The notes: a model not told the origin generated them from the letters alone. A DNA stretch of 64,000 nucleotides from Bin87 sp034420475 (GCA_034420475.1 DAOULH010000009.1:1-64000), one strand, 5' to 3'. Shown: positions 26,447 through 35,692, counted from the first letter of the stretch. Numbers and translations: made by a program.

Positions 26447-27037
26447 ATGGCTGAGTTCGCTATCAACCGCGAGACCACCGCGCTGCTCATCGCCGATTTT
26501 TACGCCGAGGCGATGGGCAACCTGCCCCACGCCGTGGAGCGCGGGGTAGTGGCTCGCACGGCGACCCTGCAAGCCGCGGCCCGCGAGGCCGGCCTGATGG
26601 TCTGCTATTGCGCCACGGTGTTCCGGCCCGGGTATCCTGAGATCAGTCCGCGCAACAAGACGTTCAGCGCGCGCAAGGACTCGGGTCAGCCGGCGGTGTT
26701 TGATCCGGTGTCGCTGATCCATCCCGAGGTGCGGCCCCGGGACGACGAGGTGGTGGTGGGCAAGCATCGGGTCAACGCTCTCTTTGGCACCGGCCTGGAC
26801 GTGGCGCTGACCGGAAACAATATCGACACCATCATCCTGCTGGGCTACGCGACCAGTGGCGTGGTGCTGTCCACCACGCGCTTTGCCGCCGACCGCGACT
26901 ATCGCCTGTACATCGTCGAGGACTGCTGCGCCGACAGCGAGCCTGACGTGCACGATTTTCTGATCGGCCGCATCCTGAGCCGTCAGGCAGACATCGTGTC
27001 GGCCGACGAGGCAATCGCGGCGATCCGCGCTGCCTGA
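26447..27037 (+). CDS. Isochorismatase-like hydrolase lacking the catalytic Cys
   Basis: Protein of 196 residues with the isochorismatase fold. The family Asp (ALLIADFY, Asp17) and Lys (VVGKHRVNAL, Lys106) are present. The position usually holding the catalytic Cys of the cysteine-hydrolase branch (TSGC) is Val139 in GYATSGVVLST. True isochorismatases also lack this Cys, so it may act like them on an ether substrate, or on something unknown. Amidase-type activities (nicotinamidase, ureidoacrylate hydrolase) are unlikely. Nine bases separate it from ltaE. Confidence 0.85.
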   Translation: MAEFAINRETTALLIADFYAEAMGNLPHAVERGVVARTATLQAAAREAGLMVCYCATVFRPGYPEISPRNKTFSARKDSGQPAVFDPVSLIHPEVRPRDDEVVVGKHRVNALFGTGLDVALTGNNIDTIILLGYATSGVVLSTTRFAADRDYRLYIVEDCCADSEPDVHDFLIGRILSRQADIVSADEAIAAIRAA

Positions 27038-27093
27038 GACCGGCGGGATGCCGGCTCACGTCGATGGTTGACGATTGAGCCAGTCCAGGCCTC

Positions 27094-28023
27094 ATGCTCC
27101 GGCAATCCGCATCGCCCACCGCCGATATCAGAATAGCCGTCGACTCACGCCCGCTGTACGCCGGGGATACCCTGGACGTGGAGGTCCTGGTGACCCCTCA
27201 CCTTTCCTTCCAGGCGGCGCTGGGGGTGCTCCGGTTGTCGCGGGTTGAACTGGTGCGGGTGGATTCAGCGCGCGACGCGGTGCCGCAGATGATGCTGCCC
27301 AGCGGACGCGGTCGCCGGAATCCCGGCGGACCCGCGCATATTGACGAGATATTCGCGGAAGACGTGACGATGGAAGGCGGGGCGCTGCAACGCTACCCGG
27401 TGCGCCTGCGATTGCCGGACACGGCGCCGCCCACCGTCAAGGGCAAGTACGCGCGCATCTCGTGGGAGTTGTCGGCGACGATATTGACCCGGGCCGACTG
27501 GCTGCCGACGAGTGACGGATGGCTGGCCAATCTGGCCCGGGGTCGGGCGGCGCGCTGCGAGCAGGAACTGGTGGTATTCAGCCGTTCGGATGTTGACCCG
27601 ATGGACGGTCTGCCGTTGATCGACGAGTTGCAGGCCAGCAGGTCCTATCGCAACGTCACCATGGAACTGTCGCTGGACTCGCCCAACGCGGCCAACGGCA
27701 GCGCCGTAACCGGCAGCCTGTCGATTGCCGCCCGAAAGGCGCTCAAGGCGCGCGAACTGCGCGTCGAGTTGATGCGTTGGGAACGCTCGGGGAGCAAGCA
27801 GGCGCGGGTTATCGAACACAGCGAGGTGCTGCAACGCCCGGCGATCCTGTCCGCCGACGAGGCGACCGAATGGGCCTTTCGGCTGACGGTGCCCGACCCC
27901 CTGATGCCTTCGGTTTTGGCCAGTCACACCTTCGTCGGGTGGCAGGTCAGGGCCGTCATTGACCGGAAGCTGCTACCGAACCAATCGGTATCTCAGTTGC
28001 TGCACGTGTATACATCGCCTTGA
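27094..28023 (+). CDS. Predicted arrestin-like two-sandwich protein
   Basis: Protein of 309 residues with no signal peptide or membrane segment. It appears to have two beta-sandwich domains: residues about 8-165, with the arrestin-like turn PPTVKGKYARISWELSATI, and about 185-305, ending FVGWQVRAVID. The PPTxxGxxxxIxW pattern is also seen in bacterial Spo0M/arrestin-like proteins. The assignment is fold-level only and tentative; it could also be an unrelated immunoglobulin-like protein. It follows the isochorismatase-like gene by 56 bp and is convergent with rarA. Confidence 0.5.
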   Translation: MLRQSASPTADIRIAVDSRPLYAGDTLDVEVLVTPHLSFQAALGVLRLSRVELVRVDSARDAVPQMMLPSGRGRRNPGGPAHIDEIFAEDVTMEGGALQRYPVRLRLPDTAPPTVKGKYARISWELSATILTRADWLPTSDGWLANLARGRAARCEQELVVFSRSDVDPMDGLPLIDELQASRSYRNVTMELSLDSPNAANGSAVTGSLSIAARKALKARELRVELMRWERSGSKQARVIEHSEVLQRPAILSADEATEWAFRLTVPDPLMPSVLASHTFVGWQVRAVIDRKLLPNQSVSQLLHVYTSP

Positions 28024-28092
28024 CGCCAATGCGGTTGACCATTCCGATCCCGCCGGTTTGAGACCCAGGCTCACACGCAGCCGGTTTGACGT

Positions 28093-29439
28093 CTAACGGG
28101 CGTCGCCCCACCACCGGCGCAGCCGTTCGGCGATGGCGGCTTCGGAACCCTGGTCCGACGGCTCGTAGTATTTGCGGTCGGACAAATCCGGCGGCAGGTA
28201 TTCCTGCGCCTCGAAGTGGCCCTCGTAGTCGTGGCTGTACTTGTAGCCCGCGCCGTATCCCATGCCGCGCATCAGTCCGGTCACGGCATTGCGCAGGTGG
28301 AGCGGCACGGGTTCATGGGGCCGTGCGCGCACGTCGTCCAGCGCGCGTTCCAGCGCCAGATAGGCCGCGTTGCTCTTGGGGGAAGTCGCCAGGTAAACCG
28401 TTGCCTCGGCCAGGGGGATGCGGCCCTCGGGCAGACCGATGAAGTGGACCGCCTGCTGGGCGGCCACCGCCACGGGCAGCGCGCCGGGGTTGGCGAGGCC
28501 GATGTCCTCGGCGGCCAGGATCACCAGCCGGCGGGCGATGAACATGGGGTCTTCCCCGGCTTCCAGCATCCGGGCCAGCCAGTAGAGCGCGCCGTCGGGC
28601 GAGGATCCGCGGACTGATTTGATGAAGGCGGAGATCGTGTCGTAGTGGCTGTCGCCGGCCTTGTCGTACTGGGGAGTGCGGCGTTGCAGCGCATCGGCGA
28701 TGCCGTCCACCGTGACGCGGCGCTGGCCGGCCGCGTCGAGTTGCGCAGCGATCACCGCCATCTCCAGCGCGTTCAACGCGACCCGCGCGTCGCCGTTGGC
28801 GATGTTGACCAGGTGGGCCAGCGCGTCCGGTTCCAGCTGCGGCGCGAGGGACGCCAGGCCGCGCCGGTCGTCCTGCAACGCTCGTTTGATGATGACCGTC
28901 ACCGCGTCGTCATCCAGCGCGTTCAGGGTGAACACCCGACAGCGGGAGAGCAGTGGCGCGTTGACCTCAAAGGAGGGGTTCTCGGTGGTGGCGCCGATGA
29001 AGGTGATCGTTCCGTCTTCGACGTGGGGCAGGATCACGTCCTGCTGGGCCTTGTTGAAGCGGTGGATCTCGTCAACGAACAGGATCGTGGATTGCTGGTA
29101 GAGGGCCTGGCGCTCCCGGGCTCCGGCCACCGCTTTGCGCAGATCGGCCACGCCGGCGGATACCGCGCTGACGGGTTCGAAGCAGGCGCGGGTAACGGTG
29201 GCGATCAACCGCGCCAGCGTGGTCTTGCCCGAGCCCGGAGGTCCCCAGAACAGAATGGACGGCACACGGTCGATTTCGATGGCACGGCGGAGGACCCGGT
29301 CTGCGCCAAGGATGTGTTCCTGCCCGACGAATTCATCGAAGGTGGCCGGCCGCATCCGCTCGGCCAGCGGGGCCGTCTCCAGGGAGCGCTGCTGGCGTTC
29401 GTGCTCGAAGAGACCGTCGGCGTTTTGACGCCTAGTCAT
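28093..29439 (-). CDS. rarA: Replication-associated recombination protein RarA (MgsA)
   Basis: AAA+ ATPase acting at stalled replication forks, 448 residues. N-terminal block PLAERMRPATFDEFVGQEHIL, Walker A GPPGSGKTT, Walker B ILFVDEIHRFNKAQQD, sensor ATTENPSFEVN, and the C-terminal MgsA tetramerisation domain with DLGLANPGALPVA-type and YKYSHDYEGH sequences. The ATG at 29439 is preferred over a TTG at 29454 that overlaps the upstream stop. The coiled-coil gene upstream lies 11 bp away on the same strand. Confidence 0.95.
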   Translation of the reverse strand: MTRRQNADGLFEHERQQRSLETAPLAERMRPATFDEFVGQEHILGADRVLRRAIEIDRVPSILFWGPPGSGKTTLARLIATVTRACFEPVSAVSAGVADLRKAVAGARERQALYQQSTILFVDEIHRFNKAQQDVILPHVEDGTITFIGATTENPSFEVNAPLLSRCRVFTLNALDDDAVTVIIKRALQDDRRGLASLAPQLEPDALAHLVNIANGDARVALNALEMAVIAAQLDAAGQRRVTVDGIADALQRRTPQYDKAGDSHYDTISAFIKSVRGSSPDGALYWLARMLEAGEDPMFIARRLVILAAEDIGLANPGALPVAVAAQQAVHFIGLPEGRIPLAEATVYLATSPKSNAAYLALERALDDVRARPHEPVPLHLRNAVTGLMRGMGYGAGYKYSHDYEGHFEAQEYLPPDLSDRKYYEPSDQGSEAAIAERLRRWWGDAR

Positions 29440-29450
29440 TACAGAGAGAG

Positions 29451-30242
29451 TCAATCACGTTCCGCCGGAGCGGGTACAGTCAGGATGGTGGCGTTGTGGC
29501 TTTCGGCGAGGGCGATTGCATCCGGCGTCGCATCATTGCCAATTGCGATGGCATGGACGACTTGACCAGTTGCCTTACGTAGAATGACGGCCCTCCTGGC
29601 GGAACGGATGACATCGGTGGGTTCTACGGTGACCGATATTTCCGCAATGGCGTGGATAGTATCGCCGGCAGTATCTCCGCCGGTTATGACCAAGTCCGCA
29701 CGGTTCAGGTCCTCCGCTTCGGCATCAGTGATGTCATCAGAGTTGACGGCGGCCGAGACAACGCTACCGGGTTCCCAACTGGTGTGCGTGATGGTTGCGT
29801 TGACCAGGTTGAGTTGTCGCCTGGCGTAGCGCGGCGCCAACCGTGCGACTTCTCTTTCGTATCTGCCGCCGGTCAAATTAGCCACTTGTCCAGACAGGGA
29901 GGTCAGGCGTCCGTTCATCTCCGTCATTCGATTATTGGTTTGCTGTTGAGCATCGGTCAAGGCGGCTACTTGCGTGCGCAGTTCGTTGAGGCCGTCAGTC
30001 AAGGTAGCCGTTTGCGCGCGCAGCTCGTTGAGGCCGTCGGCAATCTCAGCAACTTTGACAGTAAGAGTGGAGAGGCTGGCGTCGGTGCGCTGCTGGGCTT
30101 CGGTCAAGGCGGCCAGGCTGGACCGATCCTCTTGAATCAAGCTCGTCACAGTTTGCACCATCCGCTCGTGGGCAGCGGTGAGACGTTCGGCCATCTGGCG
30201 GACCAAGTCAGTGAGTGCCTCTATATCTCGACGGTTCTGCAT
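29451..30242 (-). CDS. Coiled-coil protein with C-terminal nuclease-like domain
   Basis: Protein of 263 residues. Residues 1-125 are a long coiled coil with internal repeats (ALTDGLNELRTQVA, ATLTDGLNELR). The C-terminal half contains DLNRADLVITGG and an acidic-strand motif HAIAEISVTVEPTDVIRSARRA, a pattern shared with PD-(D/E)XK-like proteins of the DUF3782 type found fused to coiled coils in cyanobacteria and Chloroflexota. The Lys of the motif is not obvious. Function unknown. It is encoded just upstream of rarA and may be co-transcribed. Confidence 0.6.
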   Translation of the reverse strand: MQNRRDIEALTDLVRQMAERLTAAHERMVQTVTSLIQEDRSSLAALTEAQQRTDASLSTLTVKVAEIADGLNELRAQTATLTDGLNELRTQVAALTDAQQQTNNRMTEMNGRLTSLSGQVANLTGGRYEREVARLAPRYARRQLNLVNATITHTSWEPGSVVSAAVNSDDITDAEAEDLNRADLVITGGDTAGDTIHAIAEISVTVEPTDVIRSARRAVILRKATGQVVHAIAIGNDATPDAIALAESHNATILTVPAPAERD

Positions 30243-30310
30243 TGTCAGTTACTCAACCTCGGATGGGATCCCCGAGCAACAACGGGTCCAATCATAGCAT
30301 GTTCGCCGAG

Positions 30311-31330
30311 TTAGCCGCGCTGGAAGTGCGGCATCACCTCTTCGGCGAACAGCCGCATGGACCGGCCGACTTCCTCGTTGCTCAGCATGCCGCCGATGTT
30401 GAACCAGCACATGAATTCCTGGGGTTGATACAACTCCTGGAACTGCTTGAGGCGTTCGGTGACCCGTTGCGGGTCGCCGATGGCTCCCAGCTCGTCGTAA
30501 ATGCCGTCGTAGGTCAGCTGGCTGGCCCGGCTGGAGCCGCGCGAATTGTTCTGCATACTGCGCAGCGTGTCCAGGTAGTTGTTGACGGTTGGGGCGAAGC
30601 CGGCCCTCGCGGCTTCCGAAGTTTCTCCGACGTACACGGGAACGTTGACCACGACCTTGACGGCCGACTGGTCGTGTCCGTGCTCGGCCAGCGTGTCGCG
30701 GTAGTGAGCCAGTCCGTCGCTGACGCCCTGCACGGTGATGATCAGCGGGGTCACCAGGATGCTGTGGCCGAGGCTGCCCACCAGCGGAAAGGTGTCGGCG
30801 CCGTTGGACGCGATGTACACCGGCGGATGGGGCTGCTGGATAGGCTTGGGCTCCAGCCGGACACCTTCGGCCTGGTAGTACCGGCCATCGAAGTCCAGCA
30901 CGTCTTCTTTCCAGGCGCGCAGGGCCAGGTCCAGGCCTTCGACGAAACGGTCGTTGCGCTCCTCGATGGGGATACCGTAGCCGCGATAGTGGTTGGGATT
31001 GGAACCGCGCCCGATGCCGAATACTGCCCGACCACCGGACAGCACGTCCAGGGTCGCCACCTCTTCGGCGATGCGCAGGGGGTGATGCAGGGGCAGCAGG
31101 TTGACCGCAGTGCCCAGCATGATCCGCTGGGTGGTTTGCGACAACGCCGACGCCATGAGCAGCGGAGCCGGCATGACGGAAAACTGGCGGGCAAAGTGCA
31201 ATTCCGCCAGCCAGGCCATGTCGTAGCCGAGCTCGTCGGCCAACTGCACCTGTGCCATCACGTCCGCGTAACGGTCGGCGGGAGTTTGGCCCTCGCTACA
31301 GGGGATTTGGTAAAAGACGCCGAACTGCAT
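30311..31330 (-). CDS. LLM-class flavin-dependent oxidoreductase
   Basis: Bacterial luciferase-like TIM-barrel protein, 339 residues, expected to use FMN or F420 to oxidise or cleave an organic substrate. Motifs: YDMAWLAELHF, the AVNLLPLHHPLRIAEEVATLD strand, GRAVFGIGRGSNPNHY and PPVYIASNGAD. The C-terminal region CWFNIGGMLSNEEVGRSMRLF is typical of the group. Such paralogues are greatly expanded in SAR202-type Chloroflexota. The substrate is not predictable. It has a 44-bp gap to the upstream membrane-protein gene. Confidence 0.92.
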   Translation of the reverse strand: MQFGVFYQIPCSEGQTPADRYADVMAQVQLADELGYDMAWLAELHFARQFSVMPAPLLMASALSQTTQRIMLGTAVNLLPLHHPLRIAEEVATLDVLSGGRAVFGIGRGSNPNHYRGYGIPIEERNDRFVEGLDLALRAWKEDVLDFDGRYYQAEGVRLEPKPIQQPHPPVYIASNGADTFPLVGSLGHSILVTPLIITVQGVSDGLAHYRDTLAEHGHDQSAVKVVVNVPVYVGETSEAARAGFAPTVNNYLDTLRSMQNNSRGSSRASQLTYDGIYDELGAIGDPQRVTERLKQFQELYQPQEFMCWFNIGGMLSNEEVGRSMRLFAEEVMPHFQRG

Positions 31331-31374
31331 TTGACTACTCCCGGGGCGGCGTGCGTTGATCCGTCCTAGCGCGA

Positions 31375-31806
31375 TTACTTCTGGCTATCGTCATCGTCCG
31401 GCATCGGTTCGGTAAAAGGCTCACCCTGCGCCTCGGCGTGGTCCCGGCGCTGAACCCATTCCCGCCACCGCTGGTTGCTGCGCTCTTCGCCAATTGCGAT
31501 GCCTTCCTCGCGGGCTTGGCGTCTTATCCGATCTCGCCATATTGATGCCAGTACCATTCTCATTGCCTCCATAATCGGCCAAGTGGCCGCCAGCGCCCAG
31601 GCCACGATTTGACTGCCGTCGTCAAAGACCATTTCCGTGGTCAGTTGCCACGTTTCCGGCCGGTGATTGTGGGTAATCAACAGTACGTCAACCGCGATAG
31701 CCGACGCTATCGCAGCATAGAATGACACAAACGCTTGCCCAGCCCGTCGGGGTGGTATGCTGAGTATGCCAATCCACCCGGCACGGTCGTTTTGCTCCTG
31801 CCTCAT
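31375..31806 (-). CDS. Hypothetical membrane protein, 143 residues
   Basis: No family recognised. Two hydrophobic segments (about residues 22-44 and 67-90) are followed by a long charged tail containing IRRQAREEGIAIGEERSNQRW, a motif style seen in several small Chloroflexota proteins. A minus-strand TATAAT (31816-31821) lies only nine bases before the ATG, so the message may be leaderless or nearly so. Confidence 0.6.
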   Translation of the reverse strand: MRQEQNDRAGWIGILSIPPRRAGQAFVSFYAAIASAIAVDVLLITHNHRPETWQLTTEMVFDDGSQIVAWALAATWPIMEAMRMVLASIWRDRIRRQAREEGIAIGEERSNQRWREWVQRRDHAEAQGEPFTEPMPDDDDSQK

Positions 31807-31815
31807 TTTGGCACT

Positions 31816-31821
31816 ATTATA
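31816..31821 (-). promoter_or_regulatory. Predicted -10 element (TATAAT) of the 31806 gene
   Basis: Perfect TATAAT on the minus strand, nine bases before the start codon, overlapping the last codons of the carboxylase gene. Confidence 0.45.
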
Positions 31822-33385
31822 GCGGTATGTTGCCGTGTTTCTTGGCCGGCAAGGTGTCCCGCTTGTTTTGCAGCATTTCCAGGGCGCGGATGACGGTGGC
31901 CCGCGTGGTTGCGGGGTCGATTACGTCGTCCAGGTAGCCGCGGTTGGCGGCCACGTAAGGGTTGGTGAAGCGTTCCTGGTAGTCCGCGATGAGCTCGGCA
32001 CGGCGGGCATCGGGATCATCCGCGTTGCTGATCTCCTCGCGGTAGATGATGTTCACCGCGCCGTCGGGGCCCATGACGGCGATCTCGGCGCTGGGCCAGG
32101 CGAGGTTGACGTCCGAGCGCAGATGCTTGCTGCTCATGACGATGTACGCGCCGCCGTAGGCCTTGCGGGTGATCAGCGCCACCTTGGGCACGGTGGCTTC
32201 CGCGTAGGCGTAGATCAGCTTGGCGCCGTGGCGGATGATGCCCCCGTACTCCTGCTCCGTTCCCGGCATGAAGCCCGGCACGTCCACCAGCGTCACCAGC
32301 GGCACGTTGAAGCAGTCGCAGAACCGCACGAAGCGGGCTGCCTTGGCCGAGGCGTTGATGTCCAGCACGCCGGCCAGGTACGCCGGCTGGTTGCCGACCA
32401 GCCCCACGGTGCGGCCGGCCATCCTGGCGAAACCGACTACAACGTTGGGCGCGTAGCCGGCCTGGACTTCCATGAAGTCCTCATCATCGACGATGTGGTA
32501 GATGATTTCGCGGATGTCGTAGGGCCGGTTGGGCTCGTCCGGCACGATGCTGCGCAACACTTCGTCGCCGCGGTCGACGGGGTCTCCGGAGCGGTAGCCC
32601 GGCGGGTCGTCGAGGTTGTTCAGCGGCAGGAATGAGATCAGGCGGCGCAGTTCCTCCAGGCACTCCTCCTCGGAATCGGAAACGAAGTGGGCCACGCCGC
32701 TGCGGGCGGCGTGAGCGTCGGCGCCGCCGAGCTGTTCGTGGGTCACGTCCTCGCCGGTCACCGCGCGCACCACGTCGGGGCCGGTGATGTACATCTGGCC
32801 GGTTCCCCGGACCATGAAGATGAAGTCGGTGATGGCCGGCGAGTAAACGGCGCCGCCGGCCGATGGGCCCATGATGACCGAGATCTGGGGCACGACGCCG
32901 GAGTACATGGTGTTGCGCAGGAAGATGTCGCCGTAAGCGGCCAGGCTCAGCGCCCCTTCTTGGATGCGGGCGCCGCCGGAGTCGCAGATGCCGATCATCG
33001 GGCAGCCGGTTTTTGCCGCCAGGTCCATCACCTTGCAGATCTTCTGGCCCACCACCTCGGAAAGGGAGCCGCCGAAGACGGTGAAGTCCTGCGCGTAGGC
33101 GAAGACCTGGCGGCCGTCGATGTTGCCGTAGCCGGTGACCACGGCGTCGCCCAGGAAGGTGCGGTCGGCCAGGCCGAAGTCGGTGGTGCGATGGGTGACG
33201 AAACGGTCGATCTCAGTGAACGTGCCGTCATCCATCAGGGCCTCCAACCGCTCCCGGGCGGTCATCTTGCCCCGCTGGTGCTGCTGGTCGATGCGACGCT
33301 GGCCGCCTCCCAATGCCGCCTGGTCCTGCAGGCGGAGCAGATTTTCCAAACCCGGGTCGGTGATCGCTTCTTCTGGTGTGGACAA
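31817..33385 (-). CDS. Acyl-CoA (propionyl-CoA-type) carboxylase beta subunit
   Basis: Carboxyltransferase subunit that moves CO2 from biotin to an acyl-CoA, probably propionyl- or acetyl-CoA. It has 522 residues from a TTG at 33385, chosen because GGAGG lies just upstream and the length then matches PccB (about 510-530); a longer frame to 33526 has no family similarity. Motifs: GKMTARERLEALMDDGTF, QDFTVFGGSLSEV, CDSGGARIQEG, GPSAGGAVYSPA, DVPGFMPGTEQE and RKAYGGAYIVM. The biotin carboxylase and carrier subunits are not in this window. Propionyl-CoA carboxylation would feed methylmalonyl-CoA to a B12 mutase. Confidence 0.94.
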   Translation of the reverse strand: MSTPEEAITDPGLENLLRLQDQAALGGGQRRIDQQHQRGKMTARERLEALMDDGTFTEIDRFVTHRTTDFGLADRTFLGDAVVTGYGNIDGRQVFAYAQDFTVFGGSLSEVVGQKICKVMDLAAKTGCPMIGICDSGGARIQEGALSLAAYGDIFLRNTMYSGVVPQISVIMGPSAGGAVYSPAITDFIFMVRGTGQMYITGPDVVRAVTGEDVTHEQLGGADAHAARSGVAHFVSDSEEECLEELRRLISFLPLNNLDDPPGYRSGDPVDRGDEVLRSIVPDEPNRPYDIREIIYHIVDDEDFMEVQAGYAPNVVVGFARMAGRTVGLVGNQPAYLAGVLDINASAKAARFVRFCDCFNVPLVTLVDVPGFMPGTEQEYGGIIRHGAKLIYAYAEATVPKVALITRKAYGGAYIVMSSKHLRSDVNLAWPSAEIAVMGPDGAVNIIYREEISNADDPDARRAELIADYQERFTNPYVAANRGYLDDVIDPATTRATVIRALEMLQNKRDTLPAKKHGNIPL

Positions 33386-33470
33386 TTCCAGCCTCCGTGA
33401 ACGATGCAAAGGATACGCTCGGCGCGACGGCAAACCCGGGCGGCGTTGCATGGTGTCTTCGGCGGCTAAG

Positions 33471-33476
33471 TATAAT
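33471..33476 (+). promoter_or_regulatory. Predicted -10 element (TATAAT) of folP
   Basis: Perfect TATAAT 40 bases before the preferred TTG start. A TTGCAT at 33446-33451 gives a 19-base spacer. Confidence 0.5.
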
Positions 33477-33516
33477 GGTTCCGGGAATCCCGCGCCTTTC
33501 CGAACTGGAGAACGAA

Positions 33517-34395
33517 TTGACCGCATCCCGGCAACCCACGCAACGCAAAGCGCCGAACCTGTCCGTGGCTGGCGGCGATCCGCTGGTTTGGGGCCAGCGC
33601 ACCTACGTAATGGGCGTCATCAACCTGGCGCCCGACTCCTTCTCCGGCGACGGACTGGCCGGCGACGTGTCCGCTGCGGTTGAGCAGGCCCGGCGCATGG
33701 AAGCCGACGGCGCGGACATGCTGGACGTGGGCGCGGAATCGACACGGCCAGGCAGCACACCCATCTCCGCGTCAGCCGAGGCCGAACGCCTGCTGCCGGC
33801 GCTGGAGGCCATCTGCCGAGCCGTTCAGGTTCCGGTGAGCGTGGACACCTACAAGTCCGCGGTGGCCCGGCGGGCGATTGCAGCGGGAGCGTCCCTGGTC
33901 AACGACGTTTGGGGGCTGCTGGCCGACGGCAACATGGCGCGAGTCATCGCGGACGCCGGCGTTCCGGCAATCCTGATGCACAACCGGCGGGAGGCGCAAT
34001 ACGATGACCTGGTGCCCGACGTGATCGCCGGTCTGCGGCGCATCGCCGGCATTGCCGCAGCCGCGGGTATCGCCGACCGCAACGTGATCCTCGATCCGGG
34101 CATCGGTTTCGGCAAGACCGCCGACCATAACCTGGAGTTGCTGCGGCGACTGCCGGAACTGCGGGAGATCGGGTACCCGCTGCTGCTGGGCGTCTCCCGA
34201 AAATCGACCATCGGCCGCGTGCTGGGGTTGCCGGCAGACGACCGCGTGGAAGGAACCGCCGCGGCGGTGGTCATGAGCATCGCTGGCGGGGCGGACATCG
34301 TGCGCGTGCACGACGTGAAACAGATGGTGCGGGTGGCGCGCATGACCGACGCCATCGTGCGCGACTGGAGACCAGACGGATGGCCGAGCCGATAA
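33517..34395 (+). CDS. folP: Dihydropteroate synthase
   Basis: Condenses dihydropterin pyrophosphate with p-aminobenzoate in folate synthesis. It has 292 residues from a TTG at 33517, supported by GGAG upstream and by the TATAAT promoter at 33471; longer frames would begin before that promoter. Motifs: MGVINLAPDSFSGDG (DHPS signature 1), DVGAESTRPGS (signature 2), SVDTYKSAVAR, LVNDVWG, DPGIGFGKT and LLGVSRKSTIG. It overlaps folK by 16 bp, indicating translational coupling of the two folate genes. Confidence 0.95.
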   Translation: MTASRQPTQRKAPNLSVAGGDPLVWGQRTYVMGVINLAPDSFSGDGLAGDVSAAVEQARRMEADGADMLDVGAESTRPGSTPISASAEAERLLPALEAICRAVQVPVSVDTYKSAVARRAIAAGASLVNDVWGLLADGNMARVIADAGVPAILMHNRREAQYDDLVPDVIAGLRRIAGIAAAAGIADRNVILDPGIGFGKTADHNLELLRRLPELREIGYPLLLGVSRKSTIGRVLGLPADDRVEGTAAAVVMSIAGGADIVRVHDVKQMVRVARMTDAIVRDWRPDGWPSR

Positions 34396-34895
34396 CAACC
34401 TACCTGTGCCTCGGCGGAAACCTGGGCGATCGGATGGCGGCGCTGACCAAGGCCCTGCGGCTGCTCGATGACACGCCCGGGATGCATCGAACCGGGTGTT
34501 CATCGGTGTACGAGACCGAGCCGTGGGCCGTGGCGGATCAACCCAACTTCCTGAACCTGGTGGCCGTTTACGAGACGACCCTGTCTCCGGTTGATCTGCT
34601 CCGGGCGTGCAAGTCAGTGGAGGCGGAGGTAGGCCGTATCGCATCCTACCGCTGGGGGCCGCGCCTCATCGACGTGGATATCCTGCTCTACGGCGACCAG
34701 GTGGTGAATTTGGCCGAGCCGGACCTCCAGATACCGCACCCGCGCATGGCGCTGCGGGCGTTCGTGCTGGTTCCGCTGGCGGAGATTGCGCCTGATTTGG
34801 CCGTGCCGCCGCAGGGCGATACGGTGCGGCTGCTGCTGGATGAAGTGGAGGGCAGGGACGGGGTGGTACGGTGGGGAGACGCTCTGCCGCCGTGA
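34380..34895 (+). CDS. folK: 6-hydroxymethyl-7,8-dihydropterin pyrophosphokinase (HPPK)
   Basis: Transfers pyrophosphate from ATP to hydroxymethyl-dihydropterin, the step before dihydropteroate synthase. 171 residues. Motifs: CLGGNLGDRMA near the N-terminus, SSVYETEPW, PNFLNLV and the HPPK signature RWGPRLIDVDILLYGD, whose two Asp residues bind magnesium, then IPHPRMALRAFVLVPLAEIAP. The start lies inside the end of folP. No folB is seen next to it. Confidence 0.95.
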   Translation: MAEPITTYLCLGGNLGDRMAALTKALRLLDDTPGMHRTGCSSVYETEPWAVADQPNFLNLVAVYETTLSPVDLLRACKSVEAEVGRIASYRWGPRLIDVDILLYGDQVVNLAEPDLQIPHPRMALRAFVLVPLAEIAPDLAVPPQGDTVRLLLDEVEGRDGVVRWGDALPP

Positions 34896-34922
34896 CTGGT
34901 TTCAGTCCGTGCCTGTCGGGCG

Positions 34923-35692
34923 TCACCGGTCCGTCCGGTACAGGTAGCGGGTATCTCCCCATCCATATAGCGTTGCGGTGGCATTGCCGAATACATTGCG
35001 CAGGGCTATCAGCCTTTCGCCATGGGTTGTGTAGATGAGCGGCACGTTCTCAGCGGCGATTTCCTGAGCCTGGTGGTAATAGTCCACGCGCTTTGCGTGG
35101 TCCAGCTCCTGGCTGGCCTTGATGTACAGCTCGTCGATTTGGGCTTCCCAGGCCGTGGCCGGCTGGGTTTGATTGGGATGCCAGAGGTGCAGGTTTTCGC
35201 CGCTGTGCCACATAACGATCCCGAAGTGCGGCTCCGGGCCGCCGCCAAATCCGATGAGCACAGCCTCCCAGTCGTAGGTTGCCGTGAGCTGGAAGACCAT
35301 CGTACCGAAGGGGATGATTTCGTAGGTAGCTCCGATGCCGATGGCCTGCAAACCACGATGGATTATCGACCCGATAGCCTGGCGCACCGTGTTGCCCTCG
35401 TTGGTCACCATGGTGAACTCAACGCTGCTTCCGGACCGGTCTTCCCTGATGCCGTCACCGTCGGTATCAACCCAGCCCATGCAATCCAGAATGGCGTTGG
35501 CGCGCGCAATATCGTACTCGTACCGGCGCACGTCGGGGTTATGGAAATCGCCGGCAGCCGGGCTGATGGACGACCATTGCGGGTAGGCGTGTCCATGCTC
35601 AACTTCGTCGATGATGGTGTCTCGGTCGACGACGTGCGCTACAGCCTGACGGAACATCCGATTGCGGAACCACGCCGACCGTTCCGGCTCGA
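34923..35692 (-). pseudogene. C-terminal part of frameshifted peptide-binding protein
   Basis: Continuation of the family-5 extracellular solute-binding protein encoded at 35693-37105, in another frame. The frame stays open upstream of the first ATG (35657) and reads VEPERSAWFRNRMFRQAVAH, exactly the block expected after FNMNPGVNPSTNEP. Adding one base between 35693 and 35694 would replace the stop TAG with a Tyr codon and rejoin the two parts (...NEPY-VEPERS...). It carries the C-terminal lobe, including HVVDRDTIIDEV, and ends normally. It may be a recent inactivating mutation or a base-call error. Confidence 0.8.
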
